A stretch of DNA of 64,000 nucleotides, from positions 1,736,001 to 1,800,000 of the forward strand of contig CP141731.1 in NCBI GenBank assembly GCA_035621235.1. The letters run 5' to 3'. Origin of the DNA: Actinomycetaceae bacterium MB13-C1-2 (lineage in GTDB: Bacteria; Actinomycetota; Actinomycetes; Actinomycetales; Actinomycetaceae). A model generated the notes under the pieces. It was not told the origin of the DNA. It saw nothing but the letters and a program-made list of their open reading frames with translations, and searched no databases. Shown piece by piece: positions 1 to 8,669 of this stretch. Made by a program: the position numbers and the translations under genes. Within the stretch, counting starts at the first letter, position 1. Every line of letters starts with the position of its first letter.

Positions 1-25
1 TTTGATCGTCGAGGGGGTGAATCCG

Positions 26-1099
26 ATGTCCGCAAGTGATCGCAGACTGCACGTTTTGCAGGCAATTGTCGTCGAGCACGTTCAGACCAACGAACCGGTT
101 AGCTCCAAGGCTGTCGCTGAAGGGCACGTGACGGGAGTCTCTTCTGCCACGATCCGTGCCGATATGAGCGCACTTGAGCGCGATGGGTTCATCCAGCAGC
201 CGCATACTTCTGCTGGGCGTGTTCCAACGGATGCCGGTTACCGCCGTTTTGTCGACGAGCTTCACGCTCCTGGGCCAATCAGCGAACAGTCCAGACGGCG
301 TATTGAAAAGAACCTCGGTGAGGTGGACGCATACGAGGAACTGGTCGGGCGGGCAGTGCGACTCTTAGCCAGGCTAACTGGGCAAGCTGCTATCGCGGAG
401 TATCCGGACCTCTCACTTGCAGGTATCCGTCAGATAGAGGTTATCGACCTGCTTGCCAGCCGACTTCTAGTTCTGGTGATCTCGACGACGGGGCGAATTG
501 CCAAGCGGCAGATCGACCTGGGAGCCGACGTGGCCCTGACCGATGACTTAGTATCGGAGGTTTCCACGGCCCTGACCGAACTGAGCGAGGGGAAAACCGT
601 CCGTGAAGTACGCGAAGAGCTAGAGCGCGTGGTCGACGTTGCAAGGCCTGAGTTGCGCGCGATCCTGGCGCCGGTTGCTGAGTCGGTGCGGGACATCCTT
701 AGGCCGCTCGCTGTCTCCCGGTTCGCTACTTCAGGGGCCTCAAACCTGGCACGTGTTAGTGGAGGCTTCACAGACGTTGCCTCCGTTCTCGAGGTTCTTG
801 AAGATCAGGCTTCCCTAGTAAGAGTGCTCGGCGAGGTTCACACAGAACCGCTGGACGTATCGATCGGAGCTGAAAACCGAGATGACCACCTTCACGAGGC
901 ATCGCTCGTCTCGGCTACTTATGAGGTGCCGGAGACAACTACAGTCCACGTCGGAATCCTCGGACCGACGCGCATGGACTATCCGCGTTCGCTGGCGGCT
1001 GTACAAGCTGTGTCGGAGCGGTTGACCGAACTACTGTTAGGGAAGCCGCAGTCTGAAGAACCGCAAGAAGAAGAGCCATCGAAAGAGGAAACCGCGTGA
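26..1099 (+). CDS. hrcA: Heat-inducible transcription repressor HrcA
   Basis: HrcA represses class I heat-shock genes by binding CIRCE operators as a dimer. The protein is 357 aa, a normal length. An N-terminal winged helix (about residues 1-80, with SSATIRADMSALERDGF as the recognition region) is followed by the HrcA effector domain. I place the start at ATG 26 because GAGGGGG lies 8 nt upstream; the reading frame is open to the window edge. The stop overlaps the GTG of dnaJ (GTGA), so the two genes are translationally coupled. The last 20 residues are Glu-rich (PQEEEPSKEETA). No CIRCE is visible in the few bases upstream. hrcA followed by dnaJ2 is a standard actinobacterial arrangement. Confidence 0.97.
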   Translation: MSASDRRLHVLQAIVVEHVQTNEPVSSKAVAEGHVTGVSSATIRADMSALERDGFIQQPHTSAGRVPTDAGYRRFVDELHAPGPISEQSRRRIEKNLGEVDAYEELVGRAVRLLARLTGQAAIAEYPDLSLAGIRQIEVIDLLASRLLVLVISTTGRIAKRQIDLGADVALTDDLVSEVSTALTELSEGKTVREVREELERVVDVARPELRAILAPVAESVRDILRPLAVSRFATSGASNLARVSGGFTDVASVLEVLEDQASLVRVLGEVHTEPLDVSIGAENRDDHLHEASLVSATYEVPETTTVHVGILGPTRMDYPRSLAAVQAVSERLTELLLGKPQSEEPQEEEPSKEETA

Positions 1100-2217
1100 G
1101 GGACTACTACGAGGTCCTGGGCGTAAGTCGTGACGCGACCGTCGAGGAAATCCGTCGGTCATACCGTAAGAAGGCACGCGAACTGCACCCTGACTATGCC
1201 GGACCTGAGTCTGAGGAAGCGTTTAAAGAGCTCTCAGTCGCATACGAAACACTGTCCGATCCGAAGAAACGCCAGATGTACGATTTGCGTGGACCTGGTT
1301 CCTTCAATGGCGGAGGCGGAGGCGATCCGTTCGGTGGATCTTTCGGCTTCGCTGACCTTTTCGATGCGATGTTCTCGGGGAGCGGGTTTACTTCTGCGAT
1401 GCCGCAACCCGCGACCGGCAGGCCGGGACGTGACACCAAGGTAGCGGTCGAGATCACCCTCGAGGAAGTAGTCTTCGGCACCGAGAAGCAGGTTATCTTG
1501 GACACCGCGATGGTCTGCGGTACCTGCAACGGCACCTGCTGTGCTCCCGGAACCTCGCCGATCATGTGTACCCAGTGCAACGGCACCGGTTCTGTTACCC
1601 GTATGCAGTCCTCCCTTCTAGGACCGATTCGGATGGCGGTTCCCTGCAGCAACTGTGATGGTCGAGGTCGTCTTATTCAGACTCCGTGTCCAGAGTGCTC
1701 GGGAGAGGGAAGAGTTCGCGCCACCAGAACCATCTCTGTTTCTGTTCCCTCCGGGGTCGAGAACGGAAGTCGAATCAAGCTTCGAGGACAGGGCGAGGCC
1801 GGTGCCCAGGGCGGCTCGAGCGGAGACCTCTACGTCGAGATCAGGGTAAAGTCCGACAAGCTGTTTTCGCGCCAGGGATTTGACCTGCACACCAGTGTCA
1901 CCGTTCCAGTAACAACGGCCGCGCTCGGGGTTGTGTTCCCGCTGAGCACCTTCGACGGAGACCGCGACGTCGAGATTCATCCCGGCATCCAGCCCGGTGA
2001 GGAAGTGGTACTAAAGGGGCTCGGAATCACTCGACCGGGAGGTTCGACTCGCGGCAACCTGGTGGTTCACGTGGGGGTCGAGGTGCCGACAAAGCTGGAT
2101 GACCGCTCGCGGGAACTCCTCGAAGAACTGGCAGCACACCGGGGTGAAGACACCGGAGAGCGTCCCAGGGCCAAGTCTTCGGTCTTTGGGCGAATCAAGG
2201 ACGCGCTAGGCGCATAG
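1096..2217 (+). CDS. dnaJ: Chaperone protein DnaJ (DnaJ2 type, hrcA-linked)
   Basis: This is the DnaK co-chaperone that delivers substrates and stimulates DnaK ATPase. The J-domain carries HPD at residues 31-33, followed by a Gly/Phe-rich linker (about 65-98). Four zinc-binding cysteine repeats lie at C141-C144, C158-C161, C184-C187 and C198-C201, and then the C-terminal peptide-binding domains. The first repeat reads CGTCNGTC rather than CxxCxGxG, so its last glycine is replaced by Cys, with another Cys next to it. The 373-aa length is normal. The GTG start at 1096 overlaps the hrcA stop. Actinobacteria usually carry a second dnaJ with dnaK-grpE; this hrcA-linked copy matches the dnaJ2 paralogue. 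Confidence 0.97.
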   Translation: MRDYYEVLGVSRDATVEEIRRSYRKKARELHPDYAGPESEEAFKELSVAYETLSDPKKRQMYDLRGPGSFNGGGGGDPFGGSFGFADLFDAMFSGSGFTSAMPQPATGRPGRDTKVAVEITLEEVVFGTEKQVILDTAMVCGTCNGTCCAPGTSPIMCTQCNGTGSVTRMQSSLLGPIRMAVPCSNCDGRGRLIQTPCPECSGEGRVRATRTISVSVPSGVENGSRIKLRGQGEAGAQGGSSGDLYVEIRVKSDKLFSRQGFDLHTSVTVPVTTAALGVVFPLSTFDGDRDVEIHPGIQPGEEVVLKGLGITRPGGSTRGNLVVHVGVEVPTKLDDRSRELLEELAAHRGEDTGERPRAKSSVFGRIKDALGA

Positions 2218-2234
2218 GGACCCTGCGCAAGACA

Positions 2235-3032
2235 GTGACTGCATCAGTTTTTTTCGCGCCGGAGGTGCTGGTTGACGGCCACCGAACTCCACTTCGACAG
2301 GTAACGACGTCTAGTTCGACTTTGATTCTTGACGGGGATGAGGGACGTCACGCCGCTAGAGTTCAGCGGATCCGTCCGGGTGAGCGCCTAGATTTGGTTG
2401 ACGGTCAGGGCGTGCGAGTCGTGTCCGAGGCGGTCGGGACAAACCAGGACGGTCTCGAGGTTCGTGCTATGCGGGCGATACAAGAGATGCCTCGAAGCCC
2501 CGAACTGATTTTGGTTCAGGCGCTTGCTAAAGGTGGGCGAGATGAGCAGGCAATCGAGACTGCGACGGAGCTCGGGGTTGATCGGGTGATCCCCTGGCAG
2601 GCCGACCGAAGCATAGTGAAGTGGAGTCCGCAGAAGGTTAAGCGAGGAGTCGAGCGCTGGCAGAAGGTACTAACTGCGGCAATGAAACAGTCCCGGAGAG
2701 CGTTTCTCCCCGGTATCGGAGACCCGGTGTCTTCCAAACAACTCACCGCCGAAGTTGGTAGTTGGACCGAGTCGGGTGATCTGGTGTTGGTCTGTCATGA
2801 AGAAGCCACAGTTCCTCTGTCGCAGGTCTTGGCTTCGACCGCCTCAAACGGAGTGGCCCCCGCCAGAGTTGTATTGCTCGTTGGCCCCGAAGGGGGAGTC
2901 AGCCCAGAGGAGATTGACGGTTTCAAGGAAGCGGGTGCTACGCCCGTCATCTTGGGCCCCGAAGTGCTTCGCAGCTCGACTGCCGGTCCCGCAGCCCTGG
3001 TCGCTGCAAACCTGCATCTGGGCCGCTGGTGA
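2235..3032 (+). CDS. rsmE: 16S rRNA (uracil1498-N3)-methyltransferase RsmE
   Basis: RsmE is a SPOUT-class methyltransferase that makes m3U1498 in helix 44 of 16S rRNA. The protein is 265 aa. An N-terminal PUA-like region includes GDEGRHAARVQRIRPGE, and the C-terminal SAM-binding trefoil knot is recognised by GPEGGVSPEEID (about 217-228) and LGPEVLRSSTAG near the end. The GTG start at 2235 lies 17 nt after the dnaJ stop, so the gene is probably cotranscribed with hrcA-dnaJ; the ribosome-binding site is weak. This order is usual in actinobacteria. Confidence 0.95.
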   Translation: MTASVFFAPEVLVDGHRTPLRQVTTSSSTLILDGDEGRHAARVQRIRPGERLDLVDGQGVRVVSEAVGTNQDGLEVRAMRAIQEMPRSPELILVQALAKGGRDEQAIETATELGVDRVIPWQADRSIVKWSPQKVKRGVERWQKVLTAAMKQSRRAFLPGIGDPVSSKQLTAEVGSWTESGDLVLVCHEEATVPLSQVLASTASNGVAPARVVLLVGPEGGVSPEEIDGFKEAGATPVILGPEVLRSSTAGPAALVAANLHLGRW

Positions 3033-3131
3033 CGGGCGGTAGTAACCCTTGTGTAACAGAGTCTGCTCTGGAGCCTGCGAACCTAGATTCACTCGTAGAC
3101 TTGAGAGCATAAGCCCGCAAGATCACGCAGA

Positions 3132-4193
3132 ATGGATGAGATGACCGAACTAGGAAGTCGTTCACTTACTCGAACCATCGAAGTACCTCAGGACGTTGAA
3201 CTGGTCTCCCTCCTCGGACCCTCGGACCGGGTCATTCGGGTTATCGAGAAGGGATTCCCAGGCGTCTCGGTCCTGGTCCACGGCCGAATAATCTCTGTGG
3301 CAGGTTCTGCAGACCAGGTGGGGACTGTCGCGAAGCTGGTCGAGGAACTGGTGACGTTGGCGCGGCAGGGAACCATCCTTGACGCAGATGCAGTCACACA
3401 CGCAGTTGACCTGCTTCGCAGCGATACTCTTTTTGAGATGGCGCCCAGTGCAGCCACAGGCCAGGCTTTTGGCAATCCTCGCAGAAACGTCAAGGCGAAG
3501 ACCCCTGGTCAACAGAACTATATGGATGCCCTCTCACGCTCGCAGATTGTCTTTGGGATCGGGCCTGCTGGAACCGGTAAGACCTACTTGGCTATGGCCG
3601 AAGCAGTGGACCAGCTACTTTCCGGCCAGGTTCGCCGAGTGATCTTGACCAGACCCGCGGTTGAGGCCGGAGAGAATCTCGGGTTCCTGCCAGGGTCACT
3701 TTCAGACAAGATTGATCCATACCTGCGCCCCCTATACGACGCTCTACAGGATCTCCTTGAGGAGGGATCGCTCCCGCGTCTGATGGAGGCAGGAGCCGTT
3801 GAGGTCGCCCCGCTTGCTTACATGCGTGGTCGAACCCTGAACGATTCATTCGTTATCGTCGATGAGGCCCAGAACACGACCGCGGCCCAAATGAAGATGC
3901 TCCTGACACGTCTTGGTGAGGGGTCCAAGATGGCTGTCACCGGTGATGTAACCCAGGTAGATCTGCGCGGTGATCAGAAGTCTGGGCTGATCCAGGCCGA
4001 GCAGATTCTGAGGGATATTGACGGGATAGGGTTCCAGTACCTCACCAGTGCCGACGTTGTCCGCACCCGCCTGGTGGCTGACATCGTTGATGCCTATGAC
4101 GAATGGGACACGCGTCATCCCCAAAACAAGGGCGTCGCTTCCAGGAAGAGTGGTTCTTCGAGTCGAAGTCGAGCCGCGGGAGGTAGGCGATGA
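3132..4193 (+). CDS. phoH: PhoH-family P-loop ATPase (PhoH-like/YbeZ)
   Basis: This is a PhoH-type ATPase/RNA helicase-like protein whose partner is YbeY; the pair acts in rRNA processing and 70S quality control. An N-terminal KH-like segment (about 20-110) precedes the ATPase core with Walker A GPAGTGKT at 144-151 and Walker B VIVDEAQ at 241-247. The 353-aa length is normal. The C-terminal tail is Ser/Arg-rich ([12 protein letters not shown]). ATG at 3132 or 3141 could start the protein; neither has a strong Shine-Dalgarno. The stop overlaps the ybeY ATG (ATGA), in keeping with the partnership. Confidence 0.95.
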   Translation: MDEMTELGSRSLTRTIEVPQDVELVSLLGPSDRVIRVIEKGFPGVSVLVHGRIISVAGSADQVGTVAKLVEELVTLARQGTILDADAVTHAVDLLRSDTLFEMAPSAATGQAFGNPRRNVKAKTPGQQNYMDALSRSQIVFGIGPAGTGKTYLAMAEAVDQLLSGQVRRVILTRPAVEAGENLGFLPGSLSDKIDPYLRPLYDALQDLLEEGSLPRLMEAGAVEVAPLAYMRGRTLNDSFVIVDEAQNTTAAQMKMLLTRLGEGSKMAVTGDVTQVDLRGDQKSGLIQAEQILRDIDGIGFQYLTSADVVRTRLVADIVDAYDEWDTRHPQNKGVASRKSGSSSRSRAAGGRR

Positions 4194-4642
4194 CGGTCGA
4201 GGTAATAAACGAAACGGATGTGGACATCAACATTGTTGAGTTCACTGATCTGGCCGAGTATGTAATGCATCAGATGCACGTCGGTTCCGGAGCGGAGCTA
4301 TGCATCATGTTTATCGATCCTGATCCGATGGCGGAGCTCCACGAGCAGTGGCTTGATCTTCCAGGTCCCACGGATGTTATGAGCTTTCCAATGGATGAAC
4401 TGAAGCCCGGGACGCCCGCAAGTCCGACAGGCGAGGGCGTCCTCGGGGACGTGTGCATCTGTCCTCAGGTGGCGGCGGAACAGGCACTTGCTGCAGGGCA
4501 CTCCAAAGAAGAAGAGATGCTGCTTCTTGCAACCCACGGCATCCTTCACCTTTTGGGCTACGACCATGCTGAGCCCGACGAAAAAGAAGTGATGTTTGCA
4601 CTGCAGCGCAGGCTGCTACTGACCTTCCTAGCGCAGAACTGA
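4190..4642 (+). CDS. ybeY: Endoribonuclease/rRNA maturation factor YbeY
   Basis: YbeY is a zinc-dependent endoribonuclease needed for 16S rRNA 3' end maturation and late 30S quality control. The UPF0054 signature [11 protein letters not shown] gives metal ligands H116, H120 and H126. The conserved [10 protein letters not shown] strand is at about 61-70. The protein is 150 aa, a normal length. The ATG overlaps the phoH stop codon, so translation is probably coupled. Confidence 0.96.
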   Translation: MTVEVINETDVDINIVEFTDLAEYVMHQMHVGSGAELCIMFIDPDPMAELHEQWLDLPGPTDVMSFPMDELKPGTPASPTGEGVLGDVCICPQVAAEQALAAGHSKEEEMLLLATHGILHLLGYDHAEPDEKEVMFALQRRLLLTFLAQN

Positions 4643-4680
4643 TGAAGTCGGACCCTACCCTGTGGAATGGTGATAGATAA

Positions 4681-6033
4681 GTGTCTGGTTTAGCAAACCC
4701 CGGACTGTCGGTTGTTCTGGCGATTGTCGGCGTCCTCCTTGTGTTCTTCTCAAGCTGGGTTACCGCAATCGACATCGCGATATCCAGGATGTCCCTGGCT
4801 TACGCAGAGGATCTCGAAGAGGAGGGACGGAAAGGGGCATCCTCGCTTGCCTCCGCCCTCAAGACCAGACGCGAAGCATCGTTGGCTCTGCTGGTTCCAC
4901 GCGACGTTTCCCTCGGTTTGGGGATTTTCTTCATCACTGTGCCTCTGATCGTTCAGTTCGCTGAGCGCGGGCTGCCCTGGTGGCTTGACCTGATATTGAC
5001 CCTGGCCATCGTCGGGTTGGTAATTCTGCTTTCTCTACTGGGAACTGCCGCGCTACTTAGTGGTGAACGCTACGTTTGGGTTGCTCTGCGCGGGGCACCG
5101 CTTGCGAACCAACTCCTTCGCAGACCGAGTCGGATTGCCGCCCTTTCCAAGGGAGAGGAGCGCAGTCAGCGACGTCTTGAGCAACGAAGTACCCGCCTGG
5201 ATGTGGTCGAGGAACTACGCGAACTGGTTGACGAAGTCACGGAGGGTGACCCCTCTGATCTGGATGAGGAGGACCGAGAAATCATTCGTTCCGTCTTCGA
5301 ACTGGGCCAAACCAGGGTCGGTGAGGTCATGGTGCCGCGTGGGGAAATCGTCTCGATTCACTCTGATGAGGCCGCAGACGATGCCATTGAGCTTTTCATC
5401 CGTTCCGGCTTTTCTCGTATCCCTGTTATTGGCAAGAACAGGGACGATGTACAGGGCGTTCTATATTTCAAGGACGTTGTTCGTCGTCTCCGTGAGGCCG
5501 ATAGCGGTGATCATTTTCAAGCATCTGACATCATGCGTCCAGCTTCTTTCGTTCCCGAGATGAAGCTGGCCGATGACGAACTGCGGGTGATGCAAGAGGA
5601 GAACTCACACCTTGCCCTGGTGGTCGACGAGTATGGCGGGATCGCCGGACTGGTTACCGCTGAGGACATCATCGAGGAACTGGTCGGGGAGCTGCAGGAT
5701 GAGCACGACCACACCGCCGCCTCGCCAGAGCAGATCTCCGAGAACGTGTGGGAGGTGCCCTCGTCCTATTCCCTCGATGATCTCGCGGACCTGATAGATG
5801 TCAAGATTGATGATGACGACGTCTATTCCGTGGGTGGTCTTTTAGCCAAGACGATTGGGAAGGTGCCCCTGCCCGGATCAACCGCGCAGATCGGTCCACT
5901 GCTGATCGAAGCGGGCGACGAGGTAGGACGACGCAGACAGGTACGCTCGCTCACGGTAACCGTTACCTCTCCCAAGAACGATGAGAGGCCAGATACTGAG
6001 GATACCGAGAATGCTGGGGGAGAAAATGATTGA
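4681..6033 (+). CDS. CNNM/CBS/CorC_HlyC membrane protein (hemolysin C-like)
   Basis: This is a CNNM-type transport-linked protein of the CorC/HlyC family; relatives act in Mg2+ or Co2+ efflux, but the substrate here is unknown. Hydrophobic segments occur at about residues 8-30, 80-95 and 105-135. Two CBS domains follow (about 210-345, with VMVPRGEIVSIH and YGGIAGLVTAEDIIEELVG), then a C-terminal CorC_HlyC transporter-associated domain (about 350-430). The tail is acidic. The 450-aa length is normal. The GTG start at 4681 comes 38 nt after ybeY with a poor ribosome-binding site. The position between ybeY and era is standard for actinobacteria. Confidence 0.9.
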   Translation: MSGLANPGLSVVLAIVGVLLVFFSSWVTAIDIAISRMSLAYAEDLEEEGRKGASSLASALKTRREASLALLVPRDVSLGLGIFFITVPLIVQFAERGLPWWLDLILTLAIVGLVILLSLLGTAALLSGERYVWVALRGAPLANQLLRRPSRIAALSKGEERSQRRLEQRSTRLDVVEELRELVDEVTEGDPSDLDEEDREIIRSVFELGQTRVGEVMVPRGEIVSIHSDEAADDAIELFIRSGFSRIPVIGKNRDDVQGVLYFKDVVRRLREADSGDHFQASDIMRPASFVPEMKLADDELRVMQEENSHLALVVDEYGGIAGLVTAEDIIEELVGELQDEHDHTAASPEQISENVWEVPSSYSLDDLADLIDVKIDDDDVYSVGGLLAKTIGKVPLPGSTAQIGPLLIEAGDEVGRRRQVRSLTVTVTSPKNDERPDTEDTENAGGEND

Positions 6034-6955
6034 GGAGAGTCAAGACGAGGACTACCGTGCGGGGTTTGTCGCGATCGTTGGCCGTCCGAACGTAGGCAAG
6101 TCAACGCTAACTAACGCGCTGGTTGGGCAGAAGGTAGCAATTACCTCGAATCGACCCGAAACCACTCGGCACAACATCCGCGGCATAGTCACTCGCCCTG
6201 ATGGACAGATGATCCTTGTCGACACCCCTGGATACCATCGTCCACGAACGCTGCTTGGTAAGCGTCTAAACGAGATGGTTCTTGAGGCGCTCGCGGACGT
6301 TGACGTGATTGCCATGTGTCTTCCGGCCGATCAGAAGATCGGACCGGGCGATAGGTTCATCGCAGAGCAGATCTCAGGCTCAAGAGCTAAAAAGGTCGCC
6401 ATCGCCACGAAGTTAGATCTGGTGAGTACGGATCGCTTGATTGAGCACCTGAGTGATATTGAGGGTCTACAGAGTGACGACGGGGTTCAGTTTGACGCGA
6501 TAGTTCCCGTCAGCGCGGCGAAGGACAAGAATCTTGGCACCCTGATTGACGTTCTGATCTCTTATCTTCCCCCCTCACCGCAGCTTTATCCTGACGATGA
6601 GATCACTGACGAGAGTGAAGAAACCCTGATTGCTGAGTATGTCAGGGAAGCGGCACTCGAAGGAGTACGGGACGAGCTACCGCACTCTGTAGCGGTCCGG
6701 GTCGACGAAATGGTTGAGCGAGAGGGTAAGGGAGACCGGGGCATCCTCGACATCTATGTAACCATCTTCGTTGAGCGAGACTCCCAGAAGGCCATCGTGA
6801 TAGGCAAGGGCGGAGAGCACCTCAAGCAGGTGGGGGTAAAGGCCAGAGCGGAGATCGAAAGACTGTTGGGGCGCCGGGTATATCTGCATACGCACGTTAC
6901 TTCACTCAAGAATTGGCAGACGGACCCGAAGGCATTACGAAGGCTGGGGTTCTAG
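6026..6955 (+). CDS. era: GTPase Era
   Basis: Era is an essential GTPase that binds the 3' end of 16S rRNA and helps 30S assembly. G1 GRPNVGKS lies at 19-26, then switch/G3 DTPGYHRP, a TKLD nucleotide-specificity motif and a C-terminal KH domain containing VIGKGGEHLKQVG. From ATG 6026 the protein is 309 aa, a typical size. I chose this start because GGGGGAGA precedes it at 6016-6022 and the upstream in-frame codons are not Era-like. The start overlaps the corC stop by 8 nt. An upstream ATG at 6011 is the alternative. Confidence 0.96.
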   Translation: MIEESQDEDYRAGFVAIVGRPNVGKSTLTNALVGQKVAITSNRPETTRHNIRGIVTRPDGQMILVDTPGYHRPRTLLGKRLNEMVLEALADVDVIAMCLPADQKIGPGDRFIAEQISGSRAKKVAIATKLDLVSTDRLIEHLSDIEGLQSDDGVQFDAIVPVSAAKDKNLGTLIDVLISYLPPSPQLYPDDEITDESEETLIAEYVREAALEGVRDELPHSVAVRVDEMVEREGKGDRGILDIYVTIFVERDSQKAIVIGKGGEHLKQVGVKARAEIERLLGRRVYLHTHVTSLKNWQTDPKALRRLGF

Positions 6956-7062
6956 AGCGCTAGAACTTCAAGACGGCCATATGGCAGCCCGAAAGCGCAG
7001 GACTCTGGTTTTTGAGGGGTCTAAGCTTCGAAGTAACGACGTCGGAGGGGGCTGAACGCACC

Positions 7063-8466
7063 GTGAGTCAGAACAAGAGCGGTAAAGGCAGAGCCGAAGC
7101 AAATTCAGTGCCTCCTGAGACTCAGCATGTGCGCGAATCGAGATTGTCCGTGCTGGTCAACGGATTCTTCTTCCTGCTAGCGGGTGTCGCGGCGGTTTGG
7201 GCACTGGTGGCAGTCTTCTTCGATTCTCACGAGCATAACTGGACGCTGGTCCTCTTTATCGTTGCTCTGTGGGCGGTCGTCGCGTATTGGTTTTTGCCCC
7301 GTATTCACAAGGTTCTCAGCGCGATGTACGTGCCGAACTACTTCATCGGTCGTTCCCGAACCAGCGAAGGAATTATGGGCGACCCGATAAACATTGCCTT
7401 TGATGGGTCTGCCGATCACATCCACCGAATGATGCAGGCGGCCGGTTGGACCCTGGCTGAGCCGGTCAACCTGAGTTCTGGCCTCAAGATCGTCGAGGCG
7501 ACTGTGACACGTAAGTCGTATCCGACTGCTCCGGTCTCGACCTTAGAGGTCTTCGAGAGGATGCAGGACTTTGCCTATCAACAGGAGATTGGGGGTAGCC
7601 CTGGAAAGAGGCACCACATCAGGTTTTGGCACTGCCCGCCTGACTGGCCGCTGCCCGGTGGGCGAAGGGTTGGCTGGGTGGCTGCGGGAACCTACGACCG
7701 GTCGGTGGGCCTATCGCTGTTCACCCTGCAGGTGACGCACAAAATAGGCGACGATATCGACGGTGAACGTGATCATGTGCTTGATTCACTCCGCGAGGTT
7801 GATCCCAATCTGAGGGTTGACTGGATAGAAGACTTCTCGACGGCCTATCACTCCCGCAATGGCGGAGGGGATCTGATCGCTACTGACGGTAACCTGGCGA
7901 TTGTTGACCTTACTGAGGTGCCGCGAACGGTTCCCACCCCCGACCTCAAGGCAATCGAATCAATGGCCGAGGCCCCGGACCCGACTGCAGACGACCCAAG
8001 AGTCGAAATAGAAAAGATTCCCCGTCCGGGTGGCGTCTACTTGGCAGTCGCAGTCATACTGGCAATGGTGGCTGCCGAGGCATGGAGAATGATAAGAATC
8101 ATTGCCGATCCTAAAGTGGTGGATTCGCTGAACATTCCGAATCTCGCTCCGGAACATGTTTTCACTGCCGGTATAGTTATCTCGGCGGCGCTGATCGTCC
8201 TGCTCATCCTGCTAGGACTGGGAATGTGGTTTGGATACCGCGGAGCTCGTATCGCTCTGGTTCTGGTGGTCGGTTTCGAGGTGGTTCATACGTTCCTGCT
8301 ATGGGTGGCAAGGGACTATGCAATCGACCGGTACTCAAACATGCTCTCCCTGAGCATCGCAATCATTATGTTGGTGGTGCTGACCTCCCCTTCGGTAACC
8401 AGCTTTGCCCTCTCTAGGGTCGAGTTTCGTCGACAGCGAGACGCCTACCTACAACAGTTGGCGTGA
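7063..8466 (+). CDS. LssY C-terminal domain membrane protein
   Basis: This is an integral membrane protein of unknown function, 467 aa. Two N-terminal transmembrane helices (about 25-75) are followed by a soluble domain that I recognise as LssY_C-like, from conserved stretches such as SYPTAPVSTLEVF, GGSPGKRHHIRFWHC and AAGTYDRSVGLS. Four more hydrophobic helices lie in the last 130 residues. LssY-type domains are named after a putative secretion-linked Legionella gene, but no activity is established. The GTG start at 7063 is chosen for GGAGGGGG at 7044-7051; an in-frame TTG at 7012 is possible. No operon partner is evident: era ends 107 nt upstream and leuA has its own leader. Confidence 0.75.
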   Translation: MSQNKSGKGRAEANSVPPETQHVRESRLSVLVNGFFFLLAGVAAVWALVAVFFDSHEHNWTLVLFIVALWAVVAYWFLPRIHKVLSAMYVPNYFIGRSRTSEGIMGDPINIAFDGSADHIHRMMQAAGWTLAEPVNLSSGLKIVEATVTRKSYPTAPVSTLEVFERMQDFAYQQEIGGSPGKRHHIRFWHCPPDWPLPGGRRVGWVAAGTYDRSVGLSLFTLQVTHKIGDDIDGERDHVLDSLREVDPNLRVDWIEDFSTAYHSRNGGGDLIATDGNLAIVDLTEVPRTVPTPDLKAIESMAEAPDPTADDPRVEIEKIPRPGGVYLAVAVILAMVAAEAWRMIRIIADPKVVDSLNIPNLAPEHVFTAGIVISAALIVLLILLGLGMWFGYRGARIALVLVVGFEVVHTFLLWVARDYAIDRYSNMLSLSIAIIMLVVLTSPSVTSFALSRVEFRRQRDAYLQQLA

Positions 8467-8531
8467 GCCTTGGAACGACCAGTTTCTGGAACGGTTTGCC
8501 ACGGACTGAGCAAGCGGAATACATTGCAGGT

Positions 8532-8576
8532 GTGAAAGCTCTTAGCCTCCTGCTTGGTTGCCGCGGCGAGTCCTGA
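8532..8576 (+). CDS. Candidate leucine leader peptide upstream of leuA
   Basis: A 14-codon ORF starting GTG reads MKALSLLLGCRGES and ends in TGA. Four of its codons are Leu (CTT, CTC, CTG, CTT), three in a row, inside the 203-nt leader of leuA. That is the form of a transcription- or translation-attenuation leader sensing charged tRNA-Leu. Downstream, CCGGATCGGA at 8577-8586 can pair with TTCCGATC near 8610-8617, while ACCGGA at 8576-8581 could pair instead with TCCGGT at 8644-8649 just before the leuA ribosome-binding site. The start codon has only a weak GCAGG immediately upstream. Leucine attenuation of leuA is known in actinobacteria; its operation here is inferred. Confidence 0.6.
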   Translation: MKALSLLLGCRGES

Positions 8577-8669
8577 CCGGATCGGACGACTCGACGCGGA
8601 GTTAGGCGTTCCGATCTGGCGGACAAGCCCAGGGCCCAAGCGGTCCGGTAACCAAGAAAGAGCACCATA
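8577..8669 (+). promoter_or_regulatory. leuA leader with two mutually exclusive pairings
   Basis: After the leader peptide stop, GATCGGA (from 8580) pairs with TCCGATC (to about 8617) with a long loop. A competing helix of ACCGGA (8576-8581) with TCCGGT (8644-8649) uses overlapping 5' bases. No U-tract follows, so if this is an attenuator it may act on translation of leuA or through Rho. The pairings were found by eye and not folded. Confidence 0.4.

Noticed and set aside
430-771. Arg/Ser/Thr-rich minus-strand ORF opposite hrcA
   Set aside because: Typical antisense shadow of a GC-rich actinobacterial gene, without start signals.
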